Shown here: positions 13,685 to 23,297 of the stretch, in pieces
Layout of the letters: the number at the start of each line of letters is the position of its first letter
Position numbering within the stretch: position 1 is the stretch's first letter
Origin: Aurifilum marmelostoma
Taxonomy: Eukaryota > Ascomycota > Sordariomycetes > Diaporthales > Cryphonectriaceae
DNA: 64,000 nt
Direction: 5' to 3'
NCBI GenBank assembly: GCA_027559495.1
Contig: JAMXSV010000004.1
Location: forward strand, 981,001 to 1,045,000
Position numbers and translations under genes: made by a program
Notes under the pieces: model-generated
What the model was told of the DNA's origin: nothing
Seen by the model: the letters and a program-made list of their open reading frames with translations, nothing else
Database searches by the model: none

Positions 13685-13804
13685 CTTTGTTTCTCTCATC
13701 TCTCACTCCTTCTCTTCCTTTTATCCTCATCCACATCACATCCCTACATCTTCTGCCCATCTCACTACTCATCCACCCATTCAGCCACCAGCACCAAGCA
13801 CCTC

Positions 13805-14877
13805 ATGTCAACCTCCTCCTCCACGGCATCCGCCGGAGGCCAGCAAGACCCTCGCCAGCCCGGTGGGCTGAACGGGGGTCAAGCTGGTCCTGGTCCACAC
13901 TCCAGCTCTTCCTCTGGGGGCCTGCACTCTGCCAACGCTTCCAACGTTACCGCGGGTATTGTCAACAATCCCTTTGCCTACCATCGAGATGGCATTCTTG
14001 CCCCTCTCAACGTAGACCACATCCCCTTCAACAACACGGGACATGGTACCGACCCTGCCACCGCCTACGGGCGCAACCCTCAGCACGCCGACATTGTACC
14101 TGATGACCTAGCCCCGCCCCAACGCGCCTCTACACCGGGCAGTGGCGATGGCTGGCACTGCGAAACCGTCGTCGACGGCGACACGTCCAGCAGCACCTAC
14201 GTACATGACGTTGTGATCACTAACACCCCCGAGGTACGTCGGTCTCAGGAGGGCTGGCACAGGACGAGAAGTCGATTAGCTGACCTTCAACAGGCGAACA
14301 TCAAATCCTGGGTTACCGTGACGGTTCGCAACAATCCCAAGGTAAGTTTGACGTCTGTCAGCATGTTGTCCGACATCAACCCAGCCCTTGTTCCTACTCC
14401 TCATCACTCCCATCCGTCTTCGTCCCAGCACGTGCTGACCAAGCTCAAACAGTACACCGTGATTTCGAGGTCGGTCTACATAGAGACCATCACCCTCGCT
14501 GTATGTGTGGATCCCCTACATATGCCGGAGAAGCAGAATGACCCCTTACTGATGCCTCCCATCCAAAGGCCCTGTCGACGACCCAACGCACAGCCGTGAC
14601 CCATGCCACCGGCCTTCACGGCAGCCTCCAGAACTATTATCGGCCTGACGCCGTCGACAACCGCAGCACCAACTGCCAGCTGTACGACGAGGACGGCGAC
14701 GAGTGGTGCTTTCGGACCCAGACCTACCGGGGCAGAATCGTGCCCGCCGGTGACCATGCTGGCGCCGTGACCGGAGAGTGGGAGGCCAAGGTGAACGTCA
14801 ACGTCTGCACCCGCCTCAACCCTGCCCTGCCCCCCCGCCGCGTCCACCAGCCGGTTCCCCTCGGAGCGTCCATGTGA
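13805..14877 (+). CDS. Hypothetical protein with two 48-nt internal exons, about 277 aa
   Basis: I do not recognise the family. Exons are 13805-14233, 14294-14341, 14453-14500 and 14569-14877. All donors fit GTACGT, GTAAGT or GTATGT, and all acceptors end in AG. All three introns are phase 0, and the sum (834 nt) is open to TGA. The N-terminal third is Ser/Gly/Gln-rich and probably disordered. The C-terminal two thirds look like a beta-rich soluble domain: short alternating strands such as SWVTVTVRNN and RSVYIETITL, several Trp/Tyr, three Cys, and an acidic YDEDGDEWC segment. No signal peptide or membrane helix is seen. The gene is isolated, with a pyrimidine-rich leader. The start was chosen as the first ATG after the (CTC)n tract with a plausible context. 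Gene structure is fairly sure; function unknown. Confidence 0.65.
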
Positions 14878-16665
14878 ACTACATACAAAGGCTGCGAGCC
14901 CTTTTGGGTCGCTTAAGATCATGGGAATGATTGATGGGACATGTTATCATGCCTCTGCACTTGCTGTGCCGTCCCTTGTCACCGGCATGAAGGACAACAA
15001 TGGCTGTGTGGCATGACGGAACGTGTAGGCGGACCTGTCCTCTTCTTCTTTCCTTTGTCGGCCCCCAGGTCTCACGATGACACAAGTCGTCTTTACGACA
15101 TGGCCTTTTTTATCATTCTCGGTCAGCCTCCTCGGGTATCCGGGTTGGTGATCCCTTTGGTGAAGCAAGGGGTGAAGGGGTCGCCTTCGACTTGAAGGTG
15201 GCTACGTGATCCCCATTTTCAGAGTCTGGTGATCTATTTATAGGAAGATTTATGAGCACTCTAGTCACAAATAGTGTAGACTGAAATCAATTTCTTCCAC
15301 AAACCTCTGAGATTGTCTTTCCAAGAATTGGTTGCTAGTGCCCATGTGCTGATCGGTTCTGACATGGACTGCCCGCAGGGGGCTGCCGTCGAGGTCCCAA
15401 GGTCGCTGACCACGATTATCATGGCCTGACCCCAGGCTGCATAGAGGTCGGTCTCCCGAGAACGACGACATAACTTTCATTACCTGGAGATGTAGATGTT
15501 TTTCTTTCCTTTTATTATCTCTCGGGCCTCTCTTAACTTGATCAGCCACTACCATTATTGAACTCCCTTTCTTGTTTTGCCCTTCCCGCCCTTCTCCAGA
15601 AAACATAATTTCCAAAGTCCCAAACCCCGACCGATAGCCTTCGCAAGCAGGAGTGGTGTGGGCACCCCCGGGGGGGGGGGGCCAGCACCACCCTATCTTC
15701 CCCGTTCCTATTCCTCCTCTGATAAATATTGTTACAATGATTCTGTGGCTTTTCTGACATTTAATAGACCTCGAGTCATCTCATTCATTTTCTCTTTCAC
15801 CTCTCAGTACGCAAATGGTTGATATGATAGGCATGCCCAGGCAGCTGACAGGGGCAGAATGATACAAATCCTATGACTGGGTTGTACCTGTTATGACCTA
15901 CTATTATTCGGGACAAAATCAGAAAGTAAAACAAAATACAGAGCATTATTACAATGTGCCTTCTGTCTCCTCATCCTTTTCTCTTTTTTTTTTTTTTTGG
16001 GGGGGGGGGGAGCGGGGAAGAGATGGGAGCCCCCTAGCATGTTGGACACACACAGCCTCTTGCAGTTCGTGATATAACCCTCTCCCTGTCTACTCAAGAT
16101 TTTCATCCTTTTCTGACAGTATCCAGTCTTGTCAAAGCCGATGCATCCTTTCTGTGGAAGAATAATGCCATGACCTTGCTTTGTTCCTGTCAAGCTCATT
16201 GGACAAGAGTTGTGGGAGCTTGCACCATATCTTTGCCGCGGTCCCGCTATATCATGTCGCCTCAGGCCAGCCCCTTCTATGACACTGGATCACGTGCCTT
16301 ATAAATGAAAATCTCTTGGAAAACCAAATTGCAGACAAAGTATGAACATGAGGTTGAATGATGATGTTGCTGTCAAGACGTCAATGCTGGCTTGGGAGGA
16401 AAGAATCCCATCTATGCCGCTGTGTTCTCCCCTCCTCGTACCTTGTCAGGCCTCCTTCCGGTGTGAAACCAGAGCTTTATATTTCCTCTTCGCCTAGGGT
16501 AAATAAAAGAAGAAGCTTTATTGCATCCTGCCTTGGTTTAGCCCGCGTGCAAGTACCTTCCTCCCACACTGCCTCGTAGCACTCCCCCCTGCCTCCCAAC
16601 CCTCTGCAACATCTTCTCCTCGCCACCCACTCTCGCCCTCCAACTCGAGACTCCCAACGACCAAG
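14878..16665. other. Intergenic, no gene seen
   Basis: Nothing coding is supportable in this 1.8 kb. It contains a C5G12-like run near 15665 and a T14-G12 run near 15985-16011, both unreliable in length. The last 100 bases before the methyltransferase start are C/T-rich and poor in G, typical of a fungal 5' leader. Confidence 0.55.
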
Positions 16666-19600
16666 ATGCGTGGACAGCCAGACGACGCAGCAGACGACCC
16701 TCGGTCCACGTTGGGTATTGAGGTTGGACAGCTTATGAAGAAGATCCAGGCGGGAGACGTCCCTACCCATCCCATCCAGCTTGACGATGACGATGTGGAC
16801 CATCAATGGGACAGCGATGAAGAGGCCTACGAGGCAGAAATCCGGCATATCGAGCGCAGCGACCCGGCCAAGATCGAGGACGAAGGAGACACACAACGCC
16901 GGTGGCGTACTGGGGTCAAGGGTGGCGGAATCTGCTGCGCCCACTCCAAGAAGGGCACCAGGAATCCATGCATGTGCGGCTCGCACGACGAGGTCGGCGA
17001 GTATCTCGGCCAGAACGGCGTACACCTCGGGGTGGGCGATGTTGTCGGTTTGATAAAGGAGGTTATGGTCGGCCGGTATGGCGCTGACTTTGTCGAGATT
17101 GTACGCCTGTTTGCTCCTCGAGGCAGCGGTCTCGTCTTGATTCGAGGCATCCCCTACGCCAGGACCCGCAACATGGATGGCCGCCTGGTACCCCACAAGA
17201 ACGAGGTCTGCCAGGTACTCGAGATCGACAGCGATGATCCGCGCCCTCCTCTGGAGCAGGCCTTGGTCGAGCTGACGATGGACGACATCAAGCCTGCGCC
17301 GCCGAGAATCCTCCACAAGACAAACAAGCCCTTCCCAGAGTGCCGCTTCGACCCTGCCAGCTATGCGTCAAGGGAGGACAGGGAGGAGCGCGCCCCATTG
17401 ACCTGCCGCTGGATTCACAGGTCACATTACCCAGACAAGCGATTTCGTCGTGCCAAGCGACCCATTGACGGCGAGATTCTTGTACATCTGATGGAGGAGG
17501 ATGTCGTCAAGTCCAGGCACCGTACCTCGGACGTGGAGCGCACGAGGGCCTGGCGAAGGGGCCCGGTTACCAGAGGAGGTTCACACGTACCCCAGCGCAA
17601 AGAGGAACTCGATGAAAACAAGCCCGATGGTGAAGTCTCCTGCACACACTTGGCTGGGCAGAAATATACTGCGGCTGACATGTTCTCGGGTGCTGGGGGC
17701 TTCACATGCGGCGCCAAGATGGCGGGTATTAAGGTGGTCAACGCAGTCGACCACTGGCCGCGATGCAACGCGACCTACCGAGCCAACCACCCAGAAGTCG
17801 AGCTCCGTGAGGCTGACATCATGACCTACTGCAACGACCTCACGGTGGACCATAAGCCTGTCGACCTTGTCCATCTGTCTCCGCCCTGTCAGACCTGGTC
17901 TCCGGCCCACACGTGCGCGGGAAAACACGATGAGGCCAACATTGCAGCACTGTATGCCTGTCAGTATATCGTTGAGATGCTTCGACCCAGATTTCTTACT
18001 CTTGAGCAGACTTTCGGCATCGTGCAGGACCGCTACCTCCCATTCTTCAACGCTCTTGTGCAGTCTCTGACCCATTATGGCTACTCGCTCATGTGGAGAG
18101 TACTCCCCCTTGTTGGTTTTGGGCTGCCACAGAACAGGAAGAGGCTGATCATGGTCGGTGCAGCGCCAGGCCAGCCCCTCCCAGACTGGCCGAGGCCCAC
18201 GCATAGCGCCAACCCTATTGCTGGCCAGAAGCAGCTGGTGTCCGCCATCAAGGCGTGCCGCAGCCTCGTATGCGGCTCGGACTTGCATCACGTCTCGGGG
18301 GCCCGCATCCTGGACCGCCCGCCCTGGGACGGCTCTCTACCCATGAATCGTACCATCACTACCTCGGGCGGCCAGGCATACCACTGGAGCGGACAGCGCG
18401 AGCTCACTCTCGCCGAGTTCGCCAGGCTGCAGGGTTTTCCCATTGGCTATAAGCTGGTAGGGCCCTGCGTCAAGAAGCAAATCGGCAACGCCTTCCCGCC
18501 TGTGGTTGTATATCATCTGATGAGGCACATGCGGAGTTGGCTGGAGAAGATCGACTGTATCAAAGAGAATCCTGACACTAGTGATATCGTCTCCATTAGC
18601 AGCGACGAGGATGGTAGTAATGATGTTGGCGGCCGCGACGGTGACGGTCTCAACAATGAGTGGAGTCGGAAGGAGGTTCCCTGCGAAGCCAGTCACGGTG
18701 TTGGGCCAGCCCGCGTCGATGTGGTCTCCATCATTAGCGACGATGATGCGAACAGTGATGACGGTTGCGATAGCGGCGGCAGTGGCCGAATCAACGGCAG
18801 CTGGGGCTGGAAGAGGCTCTCCCGCAGCTCGCGTCACAGTGGTGGGCTGGGCTTCTTTGATCTCGTCTCCGTTAGCAGCGGCGATAATGATGATATTGTT
18901 GACGGTGTCGATAGCATTGCTGGTGAAATCGGCGGCAACAGTCGTCAAAAGAACAGGTCAGCCCCCAACGCCTATACCAGGCGCTGTGAGGACGCTGATC
19001 TGGTATTAAATAGCAGCCAGGGGGAGAGAGGCCCCACAGCCACGCCGTTTCAGAGCCAGCCGATGGCTGTAGCCACTTTATCCCCTCCATCAGCCGAGGT
19101 CAGCAGCGAGGAGCGCATCGACTTTGCTACCTGGAGAAGCCAAGTTCGCGCATACGGCATCAGCGATGGGTCTGAAGGTGACCCACTCCAGAGCAGGGCC
19201 ACGAGCGTCAGCAGCATCGTGCTTATATGCTGCCGCCCGCTGCCCACCACTATCACGGACGACCAGCACGACCCCGACGCCGAGAAGGTGGTGGCGATGG
19301 AAGAGGAACAAGTAGAGGAGGAGGAGGAGGAGAGGCGTTTTCCCGACTTTAGCAATCGTCGTCAGCAACAGCTCCTTGTTCGGGACAAATTTGACCAGCC
19401 ACCTAACCGGCTGAACAGACTTGACGCACTGTCTCTGCCCACCTCCAAACATGCCTCAGCTCAAAAACGCCACATCTGCGTCCGCAGCGTCCTCGACCAG
19501 CCAACGGGTAGTTCCCAAAGAACAGTCGCGTCGTCGTGCCCTCAAACCCTCCGCAGAAGCTCCTTCTTCCAGTCAGAAGCGAACAAGAACTACCCCACAG

Positions 19601-20211
19601 GTCCTGCGAGGGTGGTCAACTCCACCACGCAGTCCGCAGAGGAGGAGGCCGAGGCGGCGAAGGACCACGAGGTTCACAGCGCCCAGCCGACGTACGGTAA
19701 GCAAGTAGACCTCCGGGCCGCCGGTTCCGCGCATAATGGAGACGATGGCATTCTCGTGACGCACCGCGAAGGCAATTATAACGACGAGGTGGTGGAGGAC
19801 GAGGAAGCAGCCCAAGTGGGGTGCGTGAACGGTGCGACGAGCATATGGGGCCGTGGCCTGGAGGGCACGTCGAAAGGTTCGTCAGAGGGTCAGGTCGAGG
19901 AATGGTTTGAGGGAGAGGCGTTCGAAGCGGAGCGGCTGGATGTTATTAAATTGCATGCTGAGCAAAAACAGCTTGCAGGCTCCAGGAGCAATTCTCTGCT
20001 TCTCAGCCCTGAAGAAGAAATCTCTGATGGAGTCAGCGGCTCTAATCATGACCAAGGCTGGAGGGTGGAGGAGGGTGAGGAGGAGGCAGACAGGGCGCAC
20101 CAAGCAAGGCTCCAGGGAAGGTCCTTCATGAAGCGACGCTTCTTTGGTGATGCAGATGGCGATGTTGGAACATTTGTGGGCAAGCGGAAGTGCAAAGCAA
20201 GACTTTTGTGA
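16666..20211 (+). CDS. rid: RID/Masc1-type DNA cytosine C5 methyltransferase
   Basis: This is a cytosine-5 methyltransferase homologue of Neurospora RID and Ascobolus Masc1, which are needed for repeat-induced point mutation or premeiotic methylation. It is 1,181 aa with no intron needed. An N-terminal region (about 100-270) resembles the BAH-like part of this family. Catalytic motifs: FSGAGG at 340-345 (AdoMet binding), the catalytic Cys408 in SPPCQTW, EQT at 447-449 where most C5 enzymes have ENV (characteristic of RID/Masc1), RLQGFP at 587-592, and IGNAF from 606. After residue 625 there is a tail of more than 500 residues, rich in Ser, Asp and Glu. It is longer than I expect for the family (Neurospora RID is about 845 aa) and begins with three spaced V-S-I-S-S-D-E-D-like repeats. 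The start ATG follows a pyrimidine-rich leader. It converges on the pectin methylesterase gene 307 bp downstream. The family call is very secure; the exact C-terminus is less so, because another frame is also open around 19420-19708. Confidence 0.95.
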   Translation: MRGQPDDAADDPRSTLGIEVGQLMKKIQAGDVPTHPIQLDDDDVDHQWDSDEEAYEAEIRHIERSDPAKIEDEGDTQRRWRTGVKGGGICCAHSKKGTRNPCMCGSHDEVGEYLGQNGVHLGVGDVVGLIKEVMVGRYGADFVEIVRLFAPRGSGLVLIRGIPYARTRNMDGRLVPHKNEVCQVLEIDSDDPRPPLEQALVELTMDDIKPAPPRILHKTNKPFPECRFDPASYASREDREERAPLTCRWIHRSHYPDKRFRRAKRPIDGEILVHLMEEDVVKSRHRTSDVERTRAWRRGPVTRGGSHVPQRKEELDENKPDGEVSCTHLAGQKYTAADMFSGAGGFTCGAKMAGIKVVNAVDHWPRCNATYRANHPEVELREADIMTYCNDLTVDHKPVDLVHLSPPCQTWSPAHTCAGKHDEANIAALYACQYIVEMLRPRFLTLEQTFGIVQDRYLPFFNALVQSLTHYGYSLMWRVLPLVGFGLPQNRKRLIMVGAAPGQPLPDWPRPTHSANPIAGQKQLVSAIKACRSLVCGSDLHHVSGARILDRPPWDGSLPMNRTITTSGGQAYHWSGQRELTLAEFARLQGFPIGYKLVGPCVKKQIGNAFPPVVVYHLMRHMRSWLEKIDCIKENPDTSDIVSISSDEDGSNDVGGRDGDGLNNEWSRKEVPCEASHGVGPARVDVVSIISDDDANSDDGCDSGGSGRINGSWGWKRLSRSSRHSGGLGFFDLVSVSSGDNDDIVDGVDSIAGEIGGNSRQKNRSAPNAYTRRCEDADLVLNSSQGERGPTATPFQSQPMAVATLSPPSAEVSSEERIDFATWRSQVRAYGISDGSEGDPLQSRATSVSSIVLICCRPLPTTITDDQHDPDAEKVVAMEEEQVEEEEEERRFPDFSNRRQQQLLVRDKFDQPPNRLNRLDALSLPTSKHASAQKRHICVRSVLDQPTGSSQRTVASSCPQTLRRSSFFQSEANKNYPTGPARVVNSTTQSAEEEAEAAKDHEVHSAQPTYGKQVDLRAAGSAHNGDDGILVTHREGNYNDEVVEDEEAAQVGCVNGATSIWGRGLEGTSKGSSEGQVEEWFEGEAFEAERLDVIKLHAEQKQLAGSRSNSLLLSPEEEISDGVSGSNHDQGWRVEEGEEEADRAHQARLQGRSFMKRRFFGDADGDVGTFVGKRKCKARLL
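18583..18900 (+). repeat. Triplicated acidic SIM-like motif in the RID tail
   Basis: Three related coding units lie about 45 codons apart: D-I-V-S-I-S-S-D-E-D (residues 640-649), D-V-V-S-I-I-S-D-D-D (685-694) and D-L-V-S-V-S-S-G-D-N-D (732-742). Each is followed by an Asp/Gly/Asn-rich linker. The DNA is also related (GTCTCC-ATTAGC-type cores). The hydrophobic V/I core next to Ser and acidic residues fits a SUMO-interacting motif consensus. That reading is inference. Confidence 0.7.
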
Positions 20212-20518
20212 GCGCGATCTCGGGACCTGCCAACGGGGAAAGCGCTGGTAGTTCAGGAAGAGGGATGCTGCTGATTAGATCACTGGAGCTTTCCCGCGGC
20301 AAAACCCAGGAAATCAAGCCTCAGTAACTCAAAAGGAATATTTTAGGTCTGACTACCCTTGAAGAGGCGTGTGTGTGATTTCCTACTTTTTATTTATCTT
20401 TTTTTCTTGCCTGCTCTCGAAATGTAAACAAACCAGGGGTTGCTATCACTTCTACTACCAGGAACCTTTACCTCTCTTCTGCTGATCAATATTATACATA
20501 GTGCTACCTATTTCCAGC
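20212..20518. other. Convergent intergenic spacer
   Basis: Shared 3' region of the methyltransferase (plus) and the pectin methylesterase (minus). It is AT-richer than the flanking genes, with T-runs near 20385-20405 on the plus strand. Presumably it holds both polyadenylation regions. No gene is seen. Confidence 0.6.
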
Positions 20519-21935
20519 TCAAAATGGTACCAGCACGCTCTGGTCAACCCACCAGATGTTGCCTGTGCTCCCATTGCTCTGGAGGAACACATCAACAGGC
20601 CACCTGTAGGGCGCCACAGCAGTGTCATTCAGCACAAGTGTGATATTGCTGGCCACCTCGGCAGAGACGTTGTACCCAGGGCCGTAATCGTCCCAGGTAG
20701 CCATGAAGGTGTAGTTGTCCACCCTGGGCAGGGTGGGCTGCCACTCAATGTAGCCAGCAGGCAGGATGGAGGAGTCAAAGTAGCTGTCCATGAAGATGGA
20801 CCTGTGTGCATCATTCCAGGGGCGACCGAGGGCACACTCGCCCTCCACCTCGGCCTTGGTCGTCAGGTTGTTCGCAATCACCTGGGTGGCATCGATGTAG
20901 ACACCATACTTGTTGGTAAAGGTGGTGTTGGTTCCTTTCCAGGCCGTGATGCCACCGCCACAGTGCCGAAGGGAGAGGGTCGACTTAGTGATGTAGAGGG
21001 TCCCGAAGCCATACAGGAAGTCTGTCTCACCAGCCACGACAACATCATAGAAATAGGCATTGCCAAGCTTTCCAACGTAGATCTAAAAGACAGGAGAATA
21101 GCACAGTGTTAGTCTTGGTCCTTCTCTGTTGGATTCTTTTGCAAGCCCCCACAACTCTCCCTCTTGCTGTATCTTTCTGCTTCATGAAATGATAACAGAT
21201 CCACCCAAGAAAGGGATCCCAGGGGCAAAGGCAAAAATAACTGACCGTATCCTGCCAGCTGTAGAATCCACACGAGTAGAAGCCAGCGTTTGCCCTCGAC
21301 ACACCCAGGGCGTGCGCAGGCCCGTCGCTGTACGGGGCATACTCATTCCGAAAGTCGATGTTGTACGCCCGAAAGTCCCTCGTGCCGAAGGGGGTGCCCT
21401 CAGGTACGGCGAAGCCTGTGGTGCCAGAACCGGTCAGGGTGGCGTCGAGGGTCGGGCCGATAGTGAGCACGCCGGTGTAGACGTTGTCCGTGAACAGGTC
21501 GCCGCCCACATTAGCGCTGTTCCACCAGACCTGGACGTCGTTCTGGGCGGTGCGGTTGTAGCTGACGTCGGCGGCGTATGTCTTGCCCTTGGCAGGGAGG
21601 TCGGACTGGCCCAGCAGGTACAGCGGTCCCGAGCGCGTCACGTTGAGCTGCTCGACGTAGCTGCCGGCGCCGATGAGGATGTAGTAAGGCACCGAGTTGT
21701 TGGGCAGGGACAGGATCGCGGACTGGATCGAGCTGTACTGGGCGCGGGTGTCGTTGAGGGAGACGTAGATGGTGCCCTCGGGGCAGCCCTGGAGTGGGTC
21801 TTTGGTGTAGCTCTGGCACTCGGCAAAGGTCGTCGCTGGGTGTGGCGCGGCGGTGTTGCTGTCTGCCAGTGCCGACGAGGCAAATCCCAGGGAGAGGACG
21901 GCGGCCGCGAGGGCCGTGGGAGAGCCGAACATCAT
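20519..21935 (-). CDS. Secreted pectin methylesterase (CE8)
   Basis: A pectinesterase that removes methyl esters from homogalacturonan in plant cell walls and acts outside the cell. Exons are 21935-21246 and 21082-20519, joined in phase 0 (donor GTCAGT, acceptor TTTTAG), giving 417 aa. An N-terminal signal peptide (hydrophobic LAAAVLSLGFASSALA) is followed by the right-handed beta-helix domain. CE8 active-site motifs are visible: SWQDT with Gln228 and Asp229 at the exon junction, GETDFLYG with the nucleophile-type Asp251, and GRPWND with Arg317 and Trp319. Several N-x-S/T sites suggest glycosylation. Two hexamers matching the CreA consensus SYGGRG lie just before the ATG (21937-21949), which would fit carbon repression, but the consensus is short. 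It converges with the methyltransferase gene. Function is secure. Confidence 0.95.
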
Positions 21936-23297
21936 CGTGGGGAGTGGAGAGACAATGACGAGCAGAGCTGATCTGGTTCGGTTTCGTGGTCAGAACGAGG
22001 ACGAGGACGAAGCTGCAAGGCAAGGCACAGTCCGAACTCACAAGAGACAGAGGAGAAGAGGGATAGAACTTGTTGGGTTGGGACGTGCAAAGGGTCCAGG
22101 TGATTATATATGGCCCCTTTTGGCGTTGCCTACCACCATCAATGCATCATCGACCGTGTCTCTCTAGGGAAAGGACCCAGAGGGAAAGAGAGGAGGGACA
22201 TGGAGAGCGGTGACGGTAACATTGTCACCTCATAATGTCCCCAGAAGCTCATGGATGACCCACACACAAAAAAGGTACCAACAACGGAAGAGGCCATCGC
22301 AGATATCCCACGAACGAGAGGCCCGCTGGTAGATTTGACATGTCGGCCGAGCATCCGGGCTGGTACTAAGCAGAACAAGGTGATCTGCACCGAAGCCTCT
22401 GTCCCTTTCTCTGCCCTGCCCTGCGAACTCGAAAGAGCTTGAGGAGAGAGAATACCCCTGGATAAAAGCCTACAGTAGTTGAATCCTCTCCGCACCTTTC
22501 TTTAAGATAAACCCCAGGTTTCTCCGCGTGGGGATGATATGAAAGGACGTGAGGAGGCTCCACCGGTCTGGGGTGATTGGGCTGATGGCATGCGGCTAAA
22601 GATGGACCGCCAGGGTTGGGATTTGGGGTAGGCTTTGCTCCCATCATTTCTATTGACGGAACAATTCCCCTGAGGTTGTTTGGTGGGTATTAGGTTAGGG
22701 GAAGGGAAGGGGTGGTAAAAGTGAAGCGATCTCAAGGTCGCCCTTACATAAATTAGTTATAGTATGTACTCAGTATGTGCATGTCTCTATTCCCAGAACC
22801 GACATCGCCGAACCGACCTTACCTGTGTATTTGATACTGCGTTGGACACTAGGAACTCGGCACGAATATTCAGAGTACTGGGTACCCTCATAGTAGTCGA
22901 GTCGTCAAGGGTCAATCTTGATTTCTAAGGCCTGGAACTGGGTGGGAAATGATCTAGACTCTACCATGCAGCCTTTTGTAAACCAAACAATCAAGGACAG
23001 ACGTTGTCTCCGTCTGAATTGCGCCAAAAGATAACGCCCGGTATGAATGAGCCACCAGAACCATCTGGAGCCATGAATGCTCCTCACGAGATGCTGCCGA
23101 TAAACGCCTTGTCTACCACCCACGCCGCGAGTTAAGAAAGAACCCCAAAAGCTAGAAAAGCAGGGGAAATTCCAAGATAGAAAAACAAAACTCCAGCCAG
23201 GGATATTCGTGATGGTAGGGTCCCTCATGAGTCTCAGTCTCGCCGCTCAAATATACCCGCCCTTTTCAGCCATGTTGCCCAAGACGCACATTTCCAA
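21936..23297. other. Intergenic, no gene seen
   Basis: About 1.36 kb between the start of the pectin methylesterase gene and the end of the RS-rich protein gene. The first part should be the esterase promoter. Open frames are short and have no family features. Confidence 0.55.

Larger units (their letters stand above)
1219..13804. other. 12.6 kb gene-poor region
   Basis: No gene here can be supported by family resemblance, although the flanking stretch averages one gene per 2-3 kb. Open frames are short, often open on both strands, and not joined by convincing splice sites. Visible content: coding-like fragments on the minus strand at 2.2-3.7 kb; a four-copy 18-bp repeat with hairpin arms at 5657-5842; a C14 run followed by T9 at 5905-5927; a GC-rich patch at 7300-7450 open on both strands, with one frame very Arg/Lys-rich; and pyrimidine-rich tracts at 11.9-12.1 kb. 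It may hold degenerated genes, non-coding transcripts or old mobile-element debris; the sequence alone does not decide. Confidence 0.55.

Noticed and set aside
13580..14599. 339-codon frame with poly-Pro start
   Set aside because: The Pro run comes from the (CTC)n tract in the leader, and the frame reads through three good introns; the gene starts at 13805.
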